Origin: an uncultured Prevotella sp.
Lineage (GTDB): Bacteria; Bacteroidota; Bacteroidia; Bacteroidales; Bacteroidaceae
DNA length: 64,000 nt
Direction: 5' to 3'
Assembly: GCA_937907705.1 (NCBI GenBank)
Contig: CALCVP010000057.1
Span: 62,001-126,000 of the forward strand
Shown: piece by piece, positions 1 through 9,152 of the stretch
Numbering within the stretch: position 1 is the first letter of the stretch
Layout: every line of letters begins with the position of its first letter
Program-made: the position numbers and the translations under genes
Notes under the pieces: generated by a model
Seen by the model: the letters and a program-made list of their open reading frames with translations, nothing else
What the model was told of the DNA's origin: nothing
Databases searched by the model: none

Positions 1-861
1 AATGTATTCCGCCTGTCGCTCCCTATAAAGCAGCAACCTACCGTTACCATGTCTGCCGATGACAGTTGCACAGCCAACGACACCGAGCAGTACAACGACA
101 AGAAGTATACCTTGCTGCTTGTTGAAGACAATGTGGAAATGCTTGACTATGAACGCAAGAGATTGCTGAAAGACTACAACATATTAACCGCAAGCGACGG
201 GGAAGTGGCTCTGCAAGTACTTGCAGACCATACCGTGAACCTCGTGGTGTCTGACATCATGATGGAACCGATGGATGGCATGACACTGCTGAAGAACATC
301 AAGCAGAGTGCTGTCTTCTCTCACATACCGGTAGTGCTGCTCACTGCAGTAACATCTGACAGTGCCAAGCTAAAAGGCATGGAAAACGGTGCCGATGCCT
401 ATATCGTCAAACCGTTTTCCATGAACTATCTTGCCGAAACCATTGCCAATTTGCTGCGTCAGCGTGAAGATATTAAAAAGGCATACGCCCAGTCGCCATT
501 CGTCAGTTCTGAGTCTGTATCCATCAGTACCGCTGACACAGACTTTCTGAAAAACCTCAAAGAGGTAATAAAGAAGAATATAGACAACAGCGACTTCAAT
601 GTAGACCAGCTTGCAGCTGAACTCAACATGAGCCGTTCGAGCCTCAACCGCAAGATTAGAGGCACACTCGACATTTCGCCCAACAATTATATAAGACTCG
701 AACGTTTAAAGACAGCTGCCACCTTATTGAAAGAAGGACGATCTAAGGTCAACGAAGTATGCTACATGGTGGGATTTACCAGTCCGAGCTACTTCACAAA
801 ATGCTTCTACCAGCAGTTTGGCCTGCTTCCAAAGGACTTTAACAAACAGAAACTTGAATAA
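1..861 (+). CDS. Hybrid two-component system regulator, C-terminal part (5' truncated by window)
   Basis: The reading frame is open from base 1, and the first residues (NVFRLSLPI) look like the end of a histidine-kinase ATPase domain, so this is the tail of a longer membrane hybrid sensor. Counting from the first Met codon at base 49, a receiver domain covers residues 20-135, with acidic residues at 26-27, phospho-acceptor Asp69 and conserved Lys121. An AraC-type double helix-turn-helix domain covers about 167-270. In this family a periplasmic sensor detects an oligosaccharide and the cytoplasmic AraC domain switches on a nearby utilization locus. The glycosidase gene starts 2 bases after the stop codon, which suggests that gene is a target or operon partner. 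The sensor half lies outside the window, so the ligand cannot be judged. Confidence 0.93.
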   Translation, partial: NVFRLSLPIKQQPTVTMSADDSCTANDTEQYNDKKYTLLLVEDNVEMLDYERKRLLKDYNILTASDGEVALQVLADHTVNLVVSDIMMEPMDGMTLLKNIKQSAVFSHIPVVLLTAVTSDSAKLKGMENGADAYIVKPFSMNYLAETIANLLRQREDIKKAYAQSPFVSSESVSISTADTDFLKNLKEVIKKNIDNSDFNVDQLAAELNMSRSSLNRKIRGTLDISPNNYIRLERLKTAATLLKEGRSKVNEVCYMVGFTSPSYFTKCFYQQFGLLPKDFNKQKLE

Positions 862-863
862 AT

Positions 864-3824
864 ATGAAAACAATCGCTACATTCTGCGCCACATTCATCT
901 TATCGCTGCCAGCTGTTGCGCAGACAACAACCTACCGTAACCCGGTTCTTGACAAGAGCACGCCAGACCCTACTGTGCTACGTGCCGATGACGGAACATT
1001 CTACCTTTACTCCACTGAAGACGTGCGCAATGTTCCTATTTACCGTTCGCACAACCTTGTAGACTGGCAGTTTGCAGGTACAGCCTTCAATGAACAGTCG
1101 CGTCCAAAGTGGCTACCCAACGGTGGTATATGGGCACCTTGCATCAACCGTATCGGCTCTAAGTATGTACTCTACTATTCCAAATCGGTATGGGGCGGCG
1201 AGTGGGATGCCGGTATAGGTGTTGCGACAAGCTCCTCTCCTGCCGGACCTTTTACCGACTGCGGCAACATGTTCACGAGCAGTGGTATTGGCATACAAAA
1301 CTGCATTGACCCGTTCTACATTGAAGACGGTGGCCACAAGTACCTGTTTTGGGGATCGTTCCGTGGCATTTACGGTGCCGAACTTACCGACGACGGACTT
1401 CAACTCAAGTCTGGCATCAAGCCACGGCAAGTGGCAGGCACATTCATGGAGGCTACATACATCAAACGCCGTGGCGGCTATTACTATCTATTTGGCTCTG
1501 CCGGCACGTGTTGCGATGGCGAACGCAGCACCTACCGCATAACAGTGGGCAGGTCGCGCTCTCTTTTCGGCCCTTATAATGACAGGCAAGGCAGACCTCT
1601 GCTCGACAACAACTATGAAGTAGTGCTGTATCGCAATCAGCGCGTCATTGGTCCCGGACACAATGCCGAATTGGTAAGCGATGCCGAAGGAAATGACTGG
1701 ATGCTGTACCACGGATTCAGTGCCGACACTCCCGATGAAGGACGCAAGCTTTGGCTCGACCGCATCGACTGGGTAGACGGCTGGCCACACATTATGGGCA
1801 ATTCGCCATCAGCAGTGGCTGCTGCTCCAGTAATTGACGGCATGAAAAACATTACGCTGTCCGGGCTGTATCCTTCTGACTTTGAATCAAACATAGAAGG
1901 AAAGCAAACCCACCTCTATACCTTGCGCAACAGCAATGGAATGGAAGTGTGCTTTACCAACTTCGGTGCACGTATCGTGTCGATTATGGTACCCGACCGC
2001 AACGGAAAGATGCACGATGTAGTGCTTGGCTACGACAACATAGCACAGTATGCTGACCGCGAACACTTTGGCAGCGACTTCGGTGCTGCCATCGGACGCT
2101 ATGCCAACCGCATCAACCAAGGTCGTATCACGATAGACGGCAAAACCATACAGCTGCCGCAAAACAACTATGGTCACTGTCTGCACGGCGGACCTACCGG
2201 CTGGCAATACAAGGTGTACGACGGACGACAGCTCAACGACTCTACACTGCAAATGAAACTCTTCTCGCCAGACGGCGACAACGGTTTCCCGGGCAGTGTC
2301 AATGCCACTGTTACATATACGCTGACATCTGACAACTCGGTAGACATACGCTATGAAGCCACATCATCGAAGAAGACGGTTATCAACATGACCAACCACT
2401 CTTACTTCAACCTCAATGGCGACCCTTCACACAGTGGAGAAAACCAGATGCTCTACATCAATGCAGACCGCTACACGCCTGCCGACACCACATACATGAC
2501 TACCGGCAAGGAGTTGAGCGTAACGGGTACGCCCATGGATTTCAGACGTCTTACCCCATTAAGCCTCAATATCAACAACAGGCAGTTTGACATGACACGC
2601 AATGCCAACGGATTTGACCACAACTGGTGTCTGAACACCTGGCACAAGGGAAAAGGCAACGACAAGCGCATTGCTGCAGCCCTATACAGTCCTACTACCG
2701 GCATACGCATGGATATCTATACCGATGAGCCAGGCATACAGGTATATACAGGCAACTTTCTTGATGCCTCCTTCACTGCCAAACACGGCTACCGCTATCC
2801 GTGCCATGCCTCTGTATGCCTTGAGACGCAACACTATCCCGATACGCCCAACAAACCACAATGGCCAAACGCATGGCTCGAACCAGACAGGAAATACACA
2901 AGTCATTGCCGATACAGTTTCTCAATAGCCAAAGAAGAACAGATTGCCTATGCCGACCCAACCATTGTGCGCTCTGGATCCAAATACTACCTCACGGGTA
3001 CCGGCAACGAAACGCCGCAAGGATTTTCCGTGCTTGAATCAAAAGACCTCAAGATCTGGACTCCTGCCGGACGCCTACTGACAAAGGGCAAACAAGTATA
3101 TGGAGACAAGGGATTTTGGGCTCCGCAACTATACAAAGACGGCAAAACATGGCAACTTGCCTACACTGCCAACGAGCAAGTGGCAGTAGCCGAATCATCT
3201 TCGCTCACAGGGCCTTATACCCAAAAGAGCATAAAGCCTGTAGATGCATCAGCCAAGAACATAGACCCTTTTGTCTTTACCGATGATGACGGCAAATCGT
3301 ATCTCTATCACGTCAGGTTCAACAAAGGCAACTATATATGGGTGGCAGCCTATGACAAAAGCACCGGTACTATTGAACCTAACACGCTTCGGCGCTGTCT
3401 TGACAACACTGAAACGTGGGAAAACACTGCCGACTATCCATCGGTACCTGTTATGGAGGGACCAACAGTTATCAAGCACAAGGGAAAGTATTACCTTTTC
3501 TACTCTGCCAACCACTTCATGAGCCGCGACTATGCTGTGGGCTACGCTGTGGCAGACTCGCCACTCGGTCCATGGAAGAAGCCTACCGGCAACCGCATCA
3601 TACACCGTTCTACCGTAGGTGAAAACGGCTCTGGACATGGCGATGTGTTTGACGACCCAAAAGGCCATCTTTATTATGTATACCATGTTCATCAGTCAGA
3701 CCATGAAGTGTCACCCCGTCTCACCCGCATCGTTCCATTGCATTTCGTACCTTCAAGCGAAGGCTATGACAAGGTGGAGGTAAAACGTGAAGAAGTGATT
3801 GTACCTATGGTGAAACAAAAATAA
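864..3824 (+). CDS. Secreted GH43 - aldose 1-epimerase - GH43 fusion enzyme
   Basis: A signal peptide (residues 1-20, ending AVAQ) is followed by three catalytic modules. The first GH43 five-bladed propeller (about 24-325) has Asp35 (base), Asp149 (pKa modulator) and Glu196 (acid) in the usual places. A galactose-mutarotase-like module (about 345-688) has His441, His512 and Glu654 matching the catalytic residues of GalM. A second GH43 module (about 692-985) has Asp698, Asp801 and Glu865. GH43 enzymes are mostly alpha-L-arabinofuranosidases, arabinanases or beta-xylosidases; mutarotases interconvert the anomers of free aldoses. The fusion could cleave arabinose or xylose side chains and equilibrate the released sugar in the periplasm; the substrate is inference. 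It lies 2 bases after the hybrid regulator and ends at a strong terminator hairpin. At 986 residues it is far longer than single-module GH43 enzymes. Confidence 0.92.
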   Translation: MKTIATFCATFILSLPAVAQTTTYRNPVLDKSTPDPTVLRADDGTFYLYSTEDVRNVPIYRSHNLVDWQFAGTAFNEQSRPKWLPNGGIWAPCINRIGSKYVLYYSKSVWGGEWDAGIGVATSSSPAGPFTDCGNMFTSSGIGIQNCIDPFYIEDGGHKYLFWGSFRGIYGAELTDDGLQLKSGIKPRQVAGTFMEATYIKRRGGYYYLFGSAGTCCDGERSTYRITVGRSRSLFGPYNDRQGRPLLDNNYEVVLYRNQRVIGPGHNAELVSDAEGNDWMLYHGFSADTPDEGRKLWLDRIDWVDGWPHIMGNSPSAVAAAPVIDGMKNITLSGLYPSDFESNIEGKQTHLYTLRNSNGMEVCFTNFGARIVSIMVPDRNGKMHDVVLGYDNIAQYADREHFGSDFGAAIGRYANRINQGRITIDGKTIQLPQNNYGHCLHGGPTGWQYKVYDGRQLNDSTLQMKLFSPDGDNGFPGSVNATVTYTLTSDNSVDIRYEATSSKKTVINMTNHSYFNLNGDPSHSGENQMLYINADRYTPADTTYMTTGKELSVTGTPMDFRRLTPLSLNINNRQFDMTRNANGFDHNWCLNTWHKGKGNDKRIAAALYSPTTGIRMDIYTDEPGIQVYTGNFLDASFTAKHGYRYPCHASVCLETQHYPDTPNKPQWPNAWLEPDRKYTSHCRYSFSIAKEEQIAYADPTIVRSGSKYYLTGTGNETPQGFSVLESKDLKIWTPAGRLLTKGKQVYGDKGFWAPQLYKDGKTWQLAYTANEQVAVAESSSLTGPYTQKSIKPVDASAKNIDPFVFTDDDGKSYLYHVRFNKGNYIWVAAYDKSTGTIEPNTLRRCLDNTETWENTADYPSVPVMEGPTVIKHKGKYYLFYSANHFMSRDYAVGYAVADSPLGPWKKPTGNRIIHRSTVGENGSGHGDVFDDPKGHLYYVYHVHQSDHEVSPRLTRIVPLHFVPSSEGYDKVEVKREEVIVPMVKQK

Positions 3825-3827
3825 ACA

Positions 3828-3867
3828 GCAACAAGAAGCAGCCCAATTGGACTGCTTCTTGTTGCTT
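3828..3867 (+). terminator. Rho-independent terminator hairpin after the GH43 fusion gene
   Basis: A perfect 14-base stem (3828-3841 with 3852-3865) encloses a 10-base loop, starting 3 bases after the stop codon. The U-tract is weak (TTATT). The stem contains AAGAAGCAG/CTGCTTCTT, a core shared with the hairpins at 27714-27795 and 36746-36786. Confidence 0.75.
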
Positions 3868-4004
3868 ATTGCCAAATGCCACTTGAACAGCATTCTGACG
3901 GCATTCAAATGCCGTTCAAAGAATTGCAAATAGGTGTTCAAGATTAATTTATGAAGCCTTTATGATTAACGGGATGCTTGTTGCACTGTCATCTCTGCCC
4001 CATT

Positions 4005-4472
4005 TTACTTTTTCTTGTTCTTGCCCTTCATTCCGTCAATAGTTCCCTCTACTTGCTTGGAGGTTTTCTTGAAAAACTTGGAGATGCTGTTGCCTACCTT
4101 GGTTGCAGTGTCAGCTATGCTGTCTGACGTTTTCTGCATAATCATACGCATCATGGCTTTCTGATAGACAGTTTTTTGCTTGCTGCAAGCGCGTATATCA
4201 TCATCGCTTAAACTGTCTTTTACCACTTTGTACTCGGCTAAATAGCGCTTGTAAGTAGCCGACACTTCCTCCTTCTGTGTGTTGGACAAGGTATCGCAAG
4301 CATCCACTTGCTTTACAAACTGCTCCAATCGAGCCACATAGGTTTTGCTGTCAGTTGTGGTTACTACTGGCGCTGAAGGCTTTTTGGCACCTGCTGTTTG
4401 AGCCATACAAGGCAACGATGCGCTCAACAGCAGCAACATGCCGAAACACTTATTTTGCATTGTTTTTCCCAT
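4005..4472 (-). CDS. Hypothetical secreted protein
   Basis: This 155-residue protein has an N-terminal signal peptide ending CMAQ; translation could begin at the first Met or at Met5 (base 4460), which gives a tidier signal. The mature part is predicted helical, with many Lys, Thr and Asp residues, two short Cys-containing stretches (CDTL, CSKQK) and a Lys-rich tail (GKNKKK). I recognise no known domain. It stands alone between the GH43 terminator and a 614-base gene-free stretch, and points towards the GH43 gene. It may be a small exported protein of unknown role; the signal peptide and length argue that it is a real gene. Confidence 0.7.
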   Translation of the reverse strand: MGKTMQNKCFGMLLLLSASLPCMAQTAGAKKPSAPVVTTTDSKTYVARLEQFVKQVDACDTLSNTQKEEVSATYKRYLAEYKVVKDSLSDDDIRACSKQKTVYQKAMMRMIMQKTSDSIADTATKVGNSISKFFKKTSKQVEGTIDGMKGKNKKK

Positions 4473-5046
4473 TATACAATCCTCCTACATAGTAAGTAAG
4501 CAGATGTTCTGAATCAATTTAATCTATTGTGCTTTGTTTTCATGCTGCATGTATCTGTTGACAAAAGGAGTGCAGCGGGCTACACGACTGAGAACAACTG
4601 TATATACAGGCGAAAAGAAAGTGCAAGGTGATTTAGGAGTATATCGTTTCTCCCAATGGTTTCATATATACAAATTCTTTTGAACACTTACTTTATGCAT
4701 ACAAATATAAACAAGTTACGGCAAAATGGGCTACTTCTACCTTCTGCTTTATACTTTATAAACATTGACGACCTGTAAAATCCGCCTTTATTTGTGTATT
4801 TTTGCATTTATACACGTGTTTTAGCCATCCTTTCTTTACACTTGAAAAGCAACAACAGTTGTGCAAAAGTGGTGCTTTGCTGTCTCGTACCGTTCGATAC
4901 GCGTGTTCATATCGTTCGGTACGCACATTCGTATCGAACGTTACGAGCATTCATTTCGTTCGGTACGAGACAGTAAAGCACTGCTCTTGTATGACAATAC
5001 CTACCAAATGAAATACAAAATAAAAGGCCGTTTCAGTTCTTTTTAT
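4473..5046. other. Gene-free stretch between hypothetical secreted protein and dnaG
   Basis: No protein gene is credible here; the short open frames come from a repeat array. The stretch holds a -7-like box on the minus strand at 4702-4709 (TATATTTG, no matching -33 box) that could serve the 4005-4472 gene with a long leader. It also holds the 110-base palindromic repeat array described separately, and runs into the dnaG promoter. Confidence 0.6.
4872..4981. repeat. Imperfect 110-base palindrome built of four ~23-base tandem units
   Basis: The two 21-base ends (4872-4892 and 4961-4981) are inverted copies with one mismatch. Between and including parts of them lie four tandem units of 22-23 bases (4881-4903, 4904-4926, 4927-4948, 4949-4971), each with a core like CGTTCGGTACG or its complement. 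The segment at 4885-4900 and the reverse complement of 4930-4945 differ at one base of 16. There are no spacers, no repeat conservation of the CRISPR kind and no transposase. It may be a protein-binding array, a MITE-like remnant or a structured RNA; the sequence does not decide. Confidence 0.75.
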
Positions 5047-5077
5047 TTTGTATTCCGCTCATCTTGCACTATCTTTG
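5047..5077 (+). promoter_or_regulatory. Bacteroidota-type promoter of dnaG
   Basis: TTTG at 5047-5050 and TATCTTTG at 5070-5077 are separated by 19 bases, matching the Bacteroidota consensus TTTG-N19-21-TAnnTTTG. Transcription would start near 5082-5084, only 3-5 bases before the dnaG start codon at 5087. Confidence 0.65.
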
Positions 5078-5086
5078 CATTTATAT

Positions 5087-7012
5087 ATGATAGATAAAGC
5101 TACAATAGACAAGATAATGGACGCCGCCAACATAGTAGACGTGGTGTCTGAATTTGTGTCGCTCAAGAAAGCAGGAGTCAACTATAAGGGGCTGTGTCCG
5201 TTCCACGACGAAAAGACACCGTCATTTATGGTGTCGCCTGCCAAAGGCTATTGCCACTGTTTTTCATGCGGAAAAGGAGGAAATGTGGTAGGCTTCATCA
5301 TGGAGCATGAACAGATGACTTATGTAGAAGCGCTAAGATGGCTGGCCCGTAAATATCATATTGAGATACACGAGCGTGAACTTTCTGATGAAGAGAAGCG
5401 TGAAGAGAGCGAGCGCGAAAGTCTCTTTATCGTGAATGAATGGGCGCTGAAATATTTTCAGCACAATCTACGCAACAATGTAGAGGGCTTGGCCATAGGC
5501 ATGCAATACTTCCGTTCACGTGGTTTCCGGGATGATACAATAGAAAAGTTCAAGTTAGGCTATGCCTTGCCCGAGCGCGATGCGCTGGCCAAAGCGGCGC
5601 TGGCCAAAGGCTTTAAAGAGCAATTCTTGATTGACACAGGTCTCTGTTACAAGAAAGAAGACGGACAACTGCAAGACCGCTACGCAGGAAGAGTCATATT
5701 TCCGGTGCAGACCGTAACGGGCAGAGTGGTGGCTTTTGGAGGCCGTATCCTCAACAACGACAAGAAGCTGGCCAAGTATGTCAACTCTCCCGAGTCGCTC
5801 ATCTATCACAAGAGCAACGAGCTGTATGGCATTTTTCTGGCCAAACAAGCCATCACGAAGAAAGACCGCTGCTATCTGGTGGAGGGCTATATAGATGTAA
5901 CATCCATGCATCAAAGCGGTGTAGAGAATGTGGTGGCATCATCAGGCACCTCGCTTACCACAGGGCAAATAAGGCTGATACACCGCTTTACCAGCAATAT
6001 TACCGTGCTCTATGACGGCGATGCCGCAGGCATACATGCCTCTATCAGGGGCATTGACATGCTGCTCGGCGAAGGCATGAACGTAAAGGTATTGCTGCTT
6101 CCTGATGGAGATGACCCCGACAGCTTTGCACAAAAGCACACGGCACAAGAGTTTCAAGACTATATAGAGGAACACCAGACAGACTTTATCGAGTTCAAGA
6201 CCCAATTGTTGCTCAACGGTGTTACCGACCCTATCAAGAAATCTGAAGCCATCAACAGCATCATCAAGAGTGTATCAATGATCAAAGACCAGATTATCAG
6301 AGCCACTTATATTACCGACTGCTCACACCGTCTGGGGGTCAACGAGGCTACTCTGATCAACACCATGAACAAGTTTATACGCGGTGAGATGGAAGAACAG
6401 CAAAAGGAGCAACGCCGTGAGGCTGCCAAACAGCCGCAACAGCAGCAGCCGCTATCCCATGCCACGCCCATGCAGCAAGCTTCCAAGGTGGAATACATGC
6501 TGATGCAAATGGTGGTAAGACACGGACAGGAAATACTCTATAAAGACATTGAAACCGATGACGGGCAGGTGGTAGACCTCAGTGTATCACAATATATCAG
6601 CTACGACCTGTCGTCAGACAACCTCAGGTTCCATAACGAGTTGTTTAACCGCATGCTTGAAGAAGCCGTAGCCCACAATGATGATGAAGGCTTCAATGCC
6701 GAAAACTACTTTACGCACCATCCTGACGTAAACATAAGCACCATGGCCACCGACATGATTATAGACCATTTCCAGCTCAGCAAGAGTCTGCAAGTAAGAA
6801 AAGACGAAGATACACTGAAGAACCAAGTGGTGCATCTGATTCTTGACTTCCGCATGGACTATGTGGAACAGCACCTCAAAGAGCTGCAAAAAGAAATATC
6901 ATTGGCTGTGGATGACACGGAAAAACTGATGAAACTCATGGCCGAATACAAAGATACACAAGAAATCAGAAACGCTATAGCCAAAGAGTTGGGCAATGAC
7001 ATCGTCATCTAA
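5087..7012 (+). CDS. dnaG: DNA primase
   Basis: This is a 641-residue primase that makes RNA primers at the replication fork. The CHC2 zinc-binding module has Cys37, His40, Cys58 and Cys61. The Toprim catalytic core shows Glu266 (VEGYID) and the DGD pair Asp310/Asp312. The C-terminal third is the helicase-binding part. I chose ATG 5087 because the protein then starts MIDKATIDKI, collinear with other primases; an upstream Met at 5048 would add 13 residues that overlap the promoter, and ATG 5117 would remove a conserved N-terminal helix. The cardiolipin synthase gene follows after 42 bases, so the two may be cotranscribed. A Gln-rich linker lies around residues 455-470. Confidence 0.97.
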   Translation: MIDKATIDKIMDAANIVDVVSEFVSLKKAGVNYKGLCPFHDEKTPSFMVSPAKGYCHCFSCGKGGNVVGFIMEHEQMTYVEALRWLARKYHIEIHERELSDEEKREESERESLFIVNEWALKYFQHNLRNNVEGLAIGMQYFRSRGFRDDTIEKFKLGYALPERDALAKAALAKGFKEQFLIDTGLCYKKEDGQLQDRYAGRVIFPVQTVTGRVVAFGGRILNNDKKLAKYVNSPESLIYHKSNELYGIFLAKQAITKKDRCYLVEGYIDVTSMHQSGVENVVASSGTSLTTGQIRLIHRFTSNITVLYDGDAAGIHASIRGIDMLLGEGMNVKVLLLPDGDDPDSFAQKHTAQEFQDYIEEHQTDFIEFKTQLLLNGVTDPIKKSEAINSIIKSVSMIKDQIIRATYITDCSHRLGVNEATLINTMNKFIRGEMEEQQKEQRREAAKQPQQQQPLSHATPMQQASKVEYMLMQMVVRHGQEILYKDIETDDGQVVDLSVSQYISYDLSSDNLRFHNELFNRMLEEAVAHNDDEGFNAENYFTHHPDVNISTMATDMIIDHFQLSKSLQVRKDEDTLKNQVVHLILDFRMDYVEQHLKELQKEISLAVDDTEKLMKLMAEYKDTQEIRNAIAKELGNDIVI

Positions 7013-7054
7013 TTCTGCCCCACCCTGCACTATACGACAAGACACAAACTCATA

Positions 7055-8479
7055 ATGGCATATATAGACTGGTTTTTCATATTATTCTATTCGTTCATCG
7101 TTATCACGACATTGATAACGGTACTGCTTGACAACCGACAGCCTGCCAAGACCATGGCATGGGTGCTGGTGCTTATCTTTATGCCAGTGGCCGGTATCAT
7201 TCTATATTTTTTCTTCGGACAAAACACCAGAAAGGAAAAACTTATCAGCCAGCAAAGCATGGACCAACTGACCAAACGCTCTATGCTTGAGTTTGCCGAG
7301 CAACAAAATCTTACACTGCCACAACAGCATGAAGTGCTCATCAAGCTCTTTGCAAGCCAGAACTGGGCTTTGCCTTTCAAGAACAACGAAGCTGACATAT
7401 ACACCTCCGGTCATGACTTCATCCTGTCGTTGCTGTATGAAATAGGCAAGGCAAAGCACCATATACACATGGAAAGCTATATCATCTGCGACGACCCTTT
7501 GGGCAGACTCGTTACCGATGCACTCATAGACAAAGCAAAAGAAGGGGTGGAAATAAGGTTTATCTATGATGATGTGGGCTGTTGGAACACACCAAATGCC
7601 TTTTTCGAACGCATGCGCAATGCGGGTATAAGCGTGCATTCCTTCATGGCAGTAAAGTTTCCTGCCTTCACCAGCAAGGTAAACTACCGCAACCACCGCA
7701 AGCTGTGCGTAATAGACGGCACAGTAGGTTTTATAGGGGGTATGAACATAGCGCTGAGATACGTAAAGGGAAACGGCAACGGCATTTGGCGAGACACCCA
7801 CATGAAAATCAGAGGCGGAGCCGTATACGGCATTCAACGCGCCTTCTTGGTAGACTGGTATTTTGTAGACAGAAGCCTTGTTACAAAGCGATGCTACTAT
7901 CCTATGCTCGACAATGCCATCAACAACAACTGCCTTATGCAGATTGTAACGAGCAGCCCTATCAGCCCATGGCCAGAAATCATGCAAGGATATGTGCGCA
8001 TAATCTTTGAAGCACGCAAGTATGTGTATATGGAAACGCCCTATTTCCTGCCCACAGAGAGTGTATTCTTTGCCATGAAAACGGCAGCATTGGCTGGCGT
8101 AGACATAAAACTCATGATACCGCTGCACTGTGATGCAAAACTGGTAGAATGGGCCAGCCGCTCATTTGTGGAAGAAGCGGCAGCAGCGGGAATACAAGTA
8201 TATCTGTACAAAGCAGGTTTCAATCACTCCAAACTTTTAGTATGTGATGACAGTTTGGCTACTTGTGGCTCTGCCAATGTAGACTTCCGCAGCTTTGACA
8301 ACAATTTTGAAAGCAATGCGTTTATCTACGATGACGGCATGGCACAGCGTCTCAAGCAAGTCTTTCTCGATGATTTAAAACAATGCATCACCTATAAAGA
8401 ATATGTAAGTACTCGCCGGCTATCGTTTACACAACGCTTGTGGGAATCGCTGATACGCCTGTTCTCGCCACTTATGTAG
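7055..8479 (+). CDS. cls: Cardiolipin synthase (phospholipase D family)
   Basis: This 474-residue membrane enzyme should condense phosphatidylglycerol into cardiolipin. Two N-terminal membrane helices (about 5-25 and 33-54, the PLDc_N region) are followed by two phospholipase D modules. The first HKD motif has His214, Lys216 and Asp221; the second has His391, Lys393 and Asp398. Length and architecture match bacterial Cls. It lies 42 bases after dnaG on the same strand and converges on rsmD; only 30 bases separate the two stop regions. Confidence 0.94.
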   Translation: MAYIDWFFILFYSFIVITTLITVLLDNRQPAKTMAWVLVLIFMPVAGIILYFFFGQNTRKEKLISQQSMDQLTKRSMLEFAEQQNLTLPQQHEVLIKLFASQNWALPFKNNEADIYTSGHDFILSLLYEIGKAKHHIHMESYIICDDPLGRLVTDALIDKAKEGVEIRFIYDDVGCWNTPNAFFERMRNAGISVHSFMAVKFPAFTSKVNYRNHRKLCVIDGTVGFIGGMNIALRYVKGNGNGIWRDTHMKIRGGAVYGIQRAFLVDWYFVDRSLVTKRCYYPMLDNAINNNCLMQIVTSSPISPWPEIMQGYVRIIFEARKYVYMETPYFLPTESVFFAMKTAALAGVDIKLMIPLHCDAKLVEWASRSFVEEAAAAGIQVYLYKAGFNHSKLLVCDDSLATCGSANVDFRSFDNNFESNAFIYDDGMAQRLKQVFLDDLKQCITYKEYVSTRRLSFTQRLWESLIRLFSPLM

Positions 8480-8509
8480 CATCTGCCAAATAGGCTTGTC
8501 GGCTGCATG

Positions 8510-9067
8510 CTACACCTTATCTGCAGCTAAAGGTGTCGGTTTGAATATCGAGAAATTGACACTGCCATAAGCTCTATGCTCCACGAAATCAGGATGTTCA
8601 GAAAAGTCATTGTGCTTTCCGTGTTCAAATACCAATATACCATCAGGCTTCAACAGCTTATTCTGCAAAATCAAATCAGGTATCTCCGGCAGTCTCTCCA
8701 ATGCATAAGGAGGGTCTGCAAAGATAAAATCAAACTGTTGATGGCAACCTTTGATAAAGCGAAACACATCACCGCGAACGGGAATGCAACGGTCTGTATT
8801 CAGCTTCTTCAAGCATTGGCGGATAAAAGCATGGTGGTCGCGGTCTGCTTCCACACTGATTACGCTCTGACAGCCACGCGATACCAGCTCCAACGAGATG
8901 CTGCCTGTACCGGAAAAGAGGTCAAGTGCCACCGCACCGTCAAAGTCCATATACCCCATCATCACGTTAAAAATATTCTCTTTGGCAAAATCGGTAGTAG
9001 GTCTTGCCTTGAATGTGCGAGGCACATCAAAGTGCCTGCCTTTATATTCTCCTGTTATAATACGCAT
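8510..9067 (-). CDS. rsmD: 16S rRNA (guanine966-N2)-methyltransferase
   Basis: This 185-residue SAM-dependent methyltransferase has the RsmD start (MRIITGEYKGR), the SAM-binding motif DLFSGTGS at 49-56 and the catalytic DPPY motif at 118-121. RsmD modifies G966 of 16S rRNA in the 30S subunit. It is the last gene of a minus-strand group with the DUF3822 gene (86-base gap) and the small membrane protein upstream. Association of rsmD with a DUF3822 gene is familiar from Bacteroidota genomes. Confidence 0.94.
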   Translation of the reverse strand: MRIITGEYKGRHFDVPRTFKARPTTDFAKENIFNVMMGYMDFDGAVALDLFSGTGSISLELVSRGCQSVISVEADRDHHAFIRQCLKKLNTDRCIPVRGDVFRFIKGCHQQFDFIFADPPYALERLPEIPDLILQNKLLKPDGILVFEHGKHNDFSEHPDFVEHRAYGSVNFSIFKPTPLAADKV

Positions 9068-9152
9068 ATCCTATATTTTTAGATAAACAGTAAAAACCGC
9101 CTTATGTTGTCATCACTGCCAAACGACAATGGTGCAAAGACGATACCTGTCA

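Noticed and set aside
4881..4971. CRISPR-like repeats
   Set aside because: The units are directly abutting, diverged and part of a palindrome; there are no unique spacers and no cas genes in the window.
5048..5086. Upstream Met codon that would extend DnaG by 13 residues
   Set aside because: It overlaps the -33/-7 promoter elements and adds residues absent from the family.
4756..5097. Several short overlapping open frames before dnaG
   Set aside because: All derive from the palindromic repeat array and have no start context or family likeness.
7202..8128. 308-codon open frame on the minus strand
   Set aside because: It lies wholly antisense to the cardiolipin synthase gene, has a Cys/His/Tyr-rich composition unlike any family, and follows from codon bias of the real gene.
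8476..8513. 7-base inverted repeat (GTAGCAT/ATGCTAC) between cls and rsmD as terminator
   Set aside because: The stem is short, overlaps both stop codons and has no T run; it could be chance.
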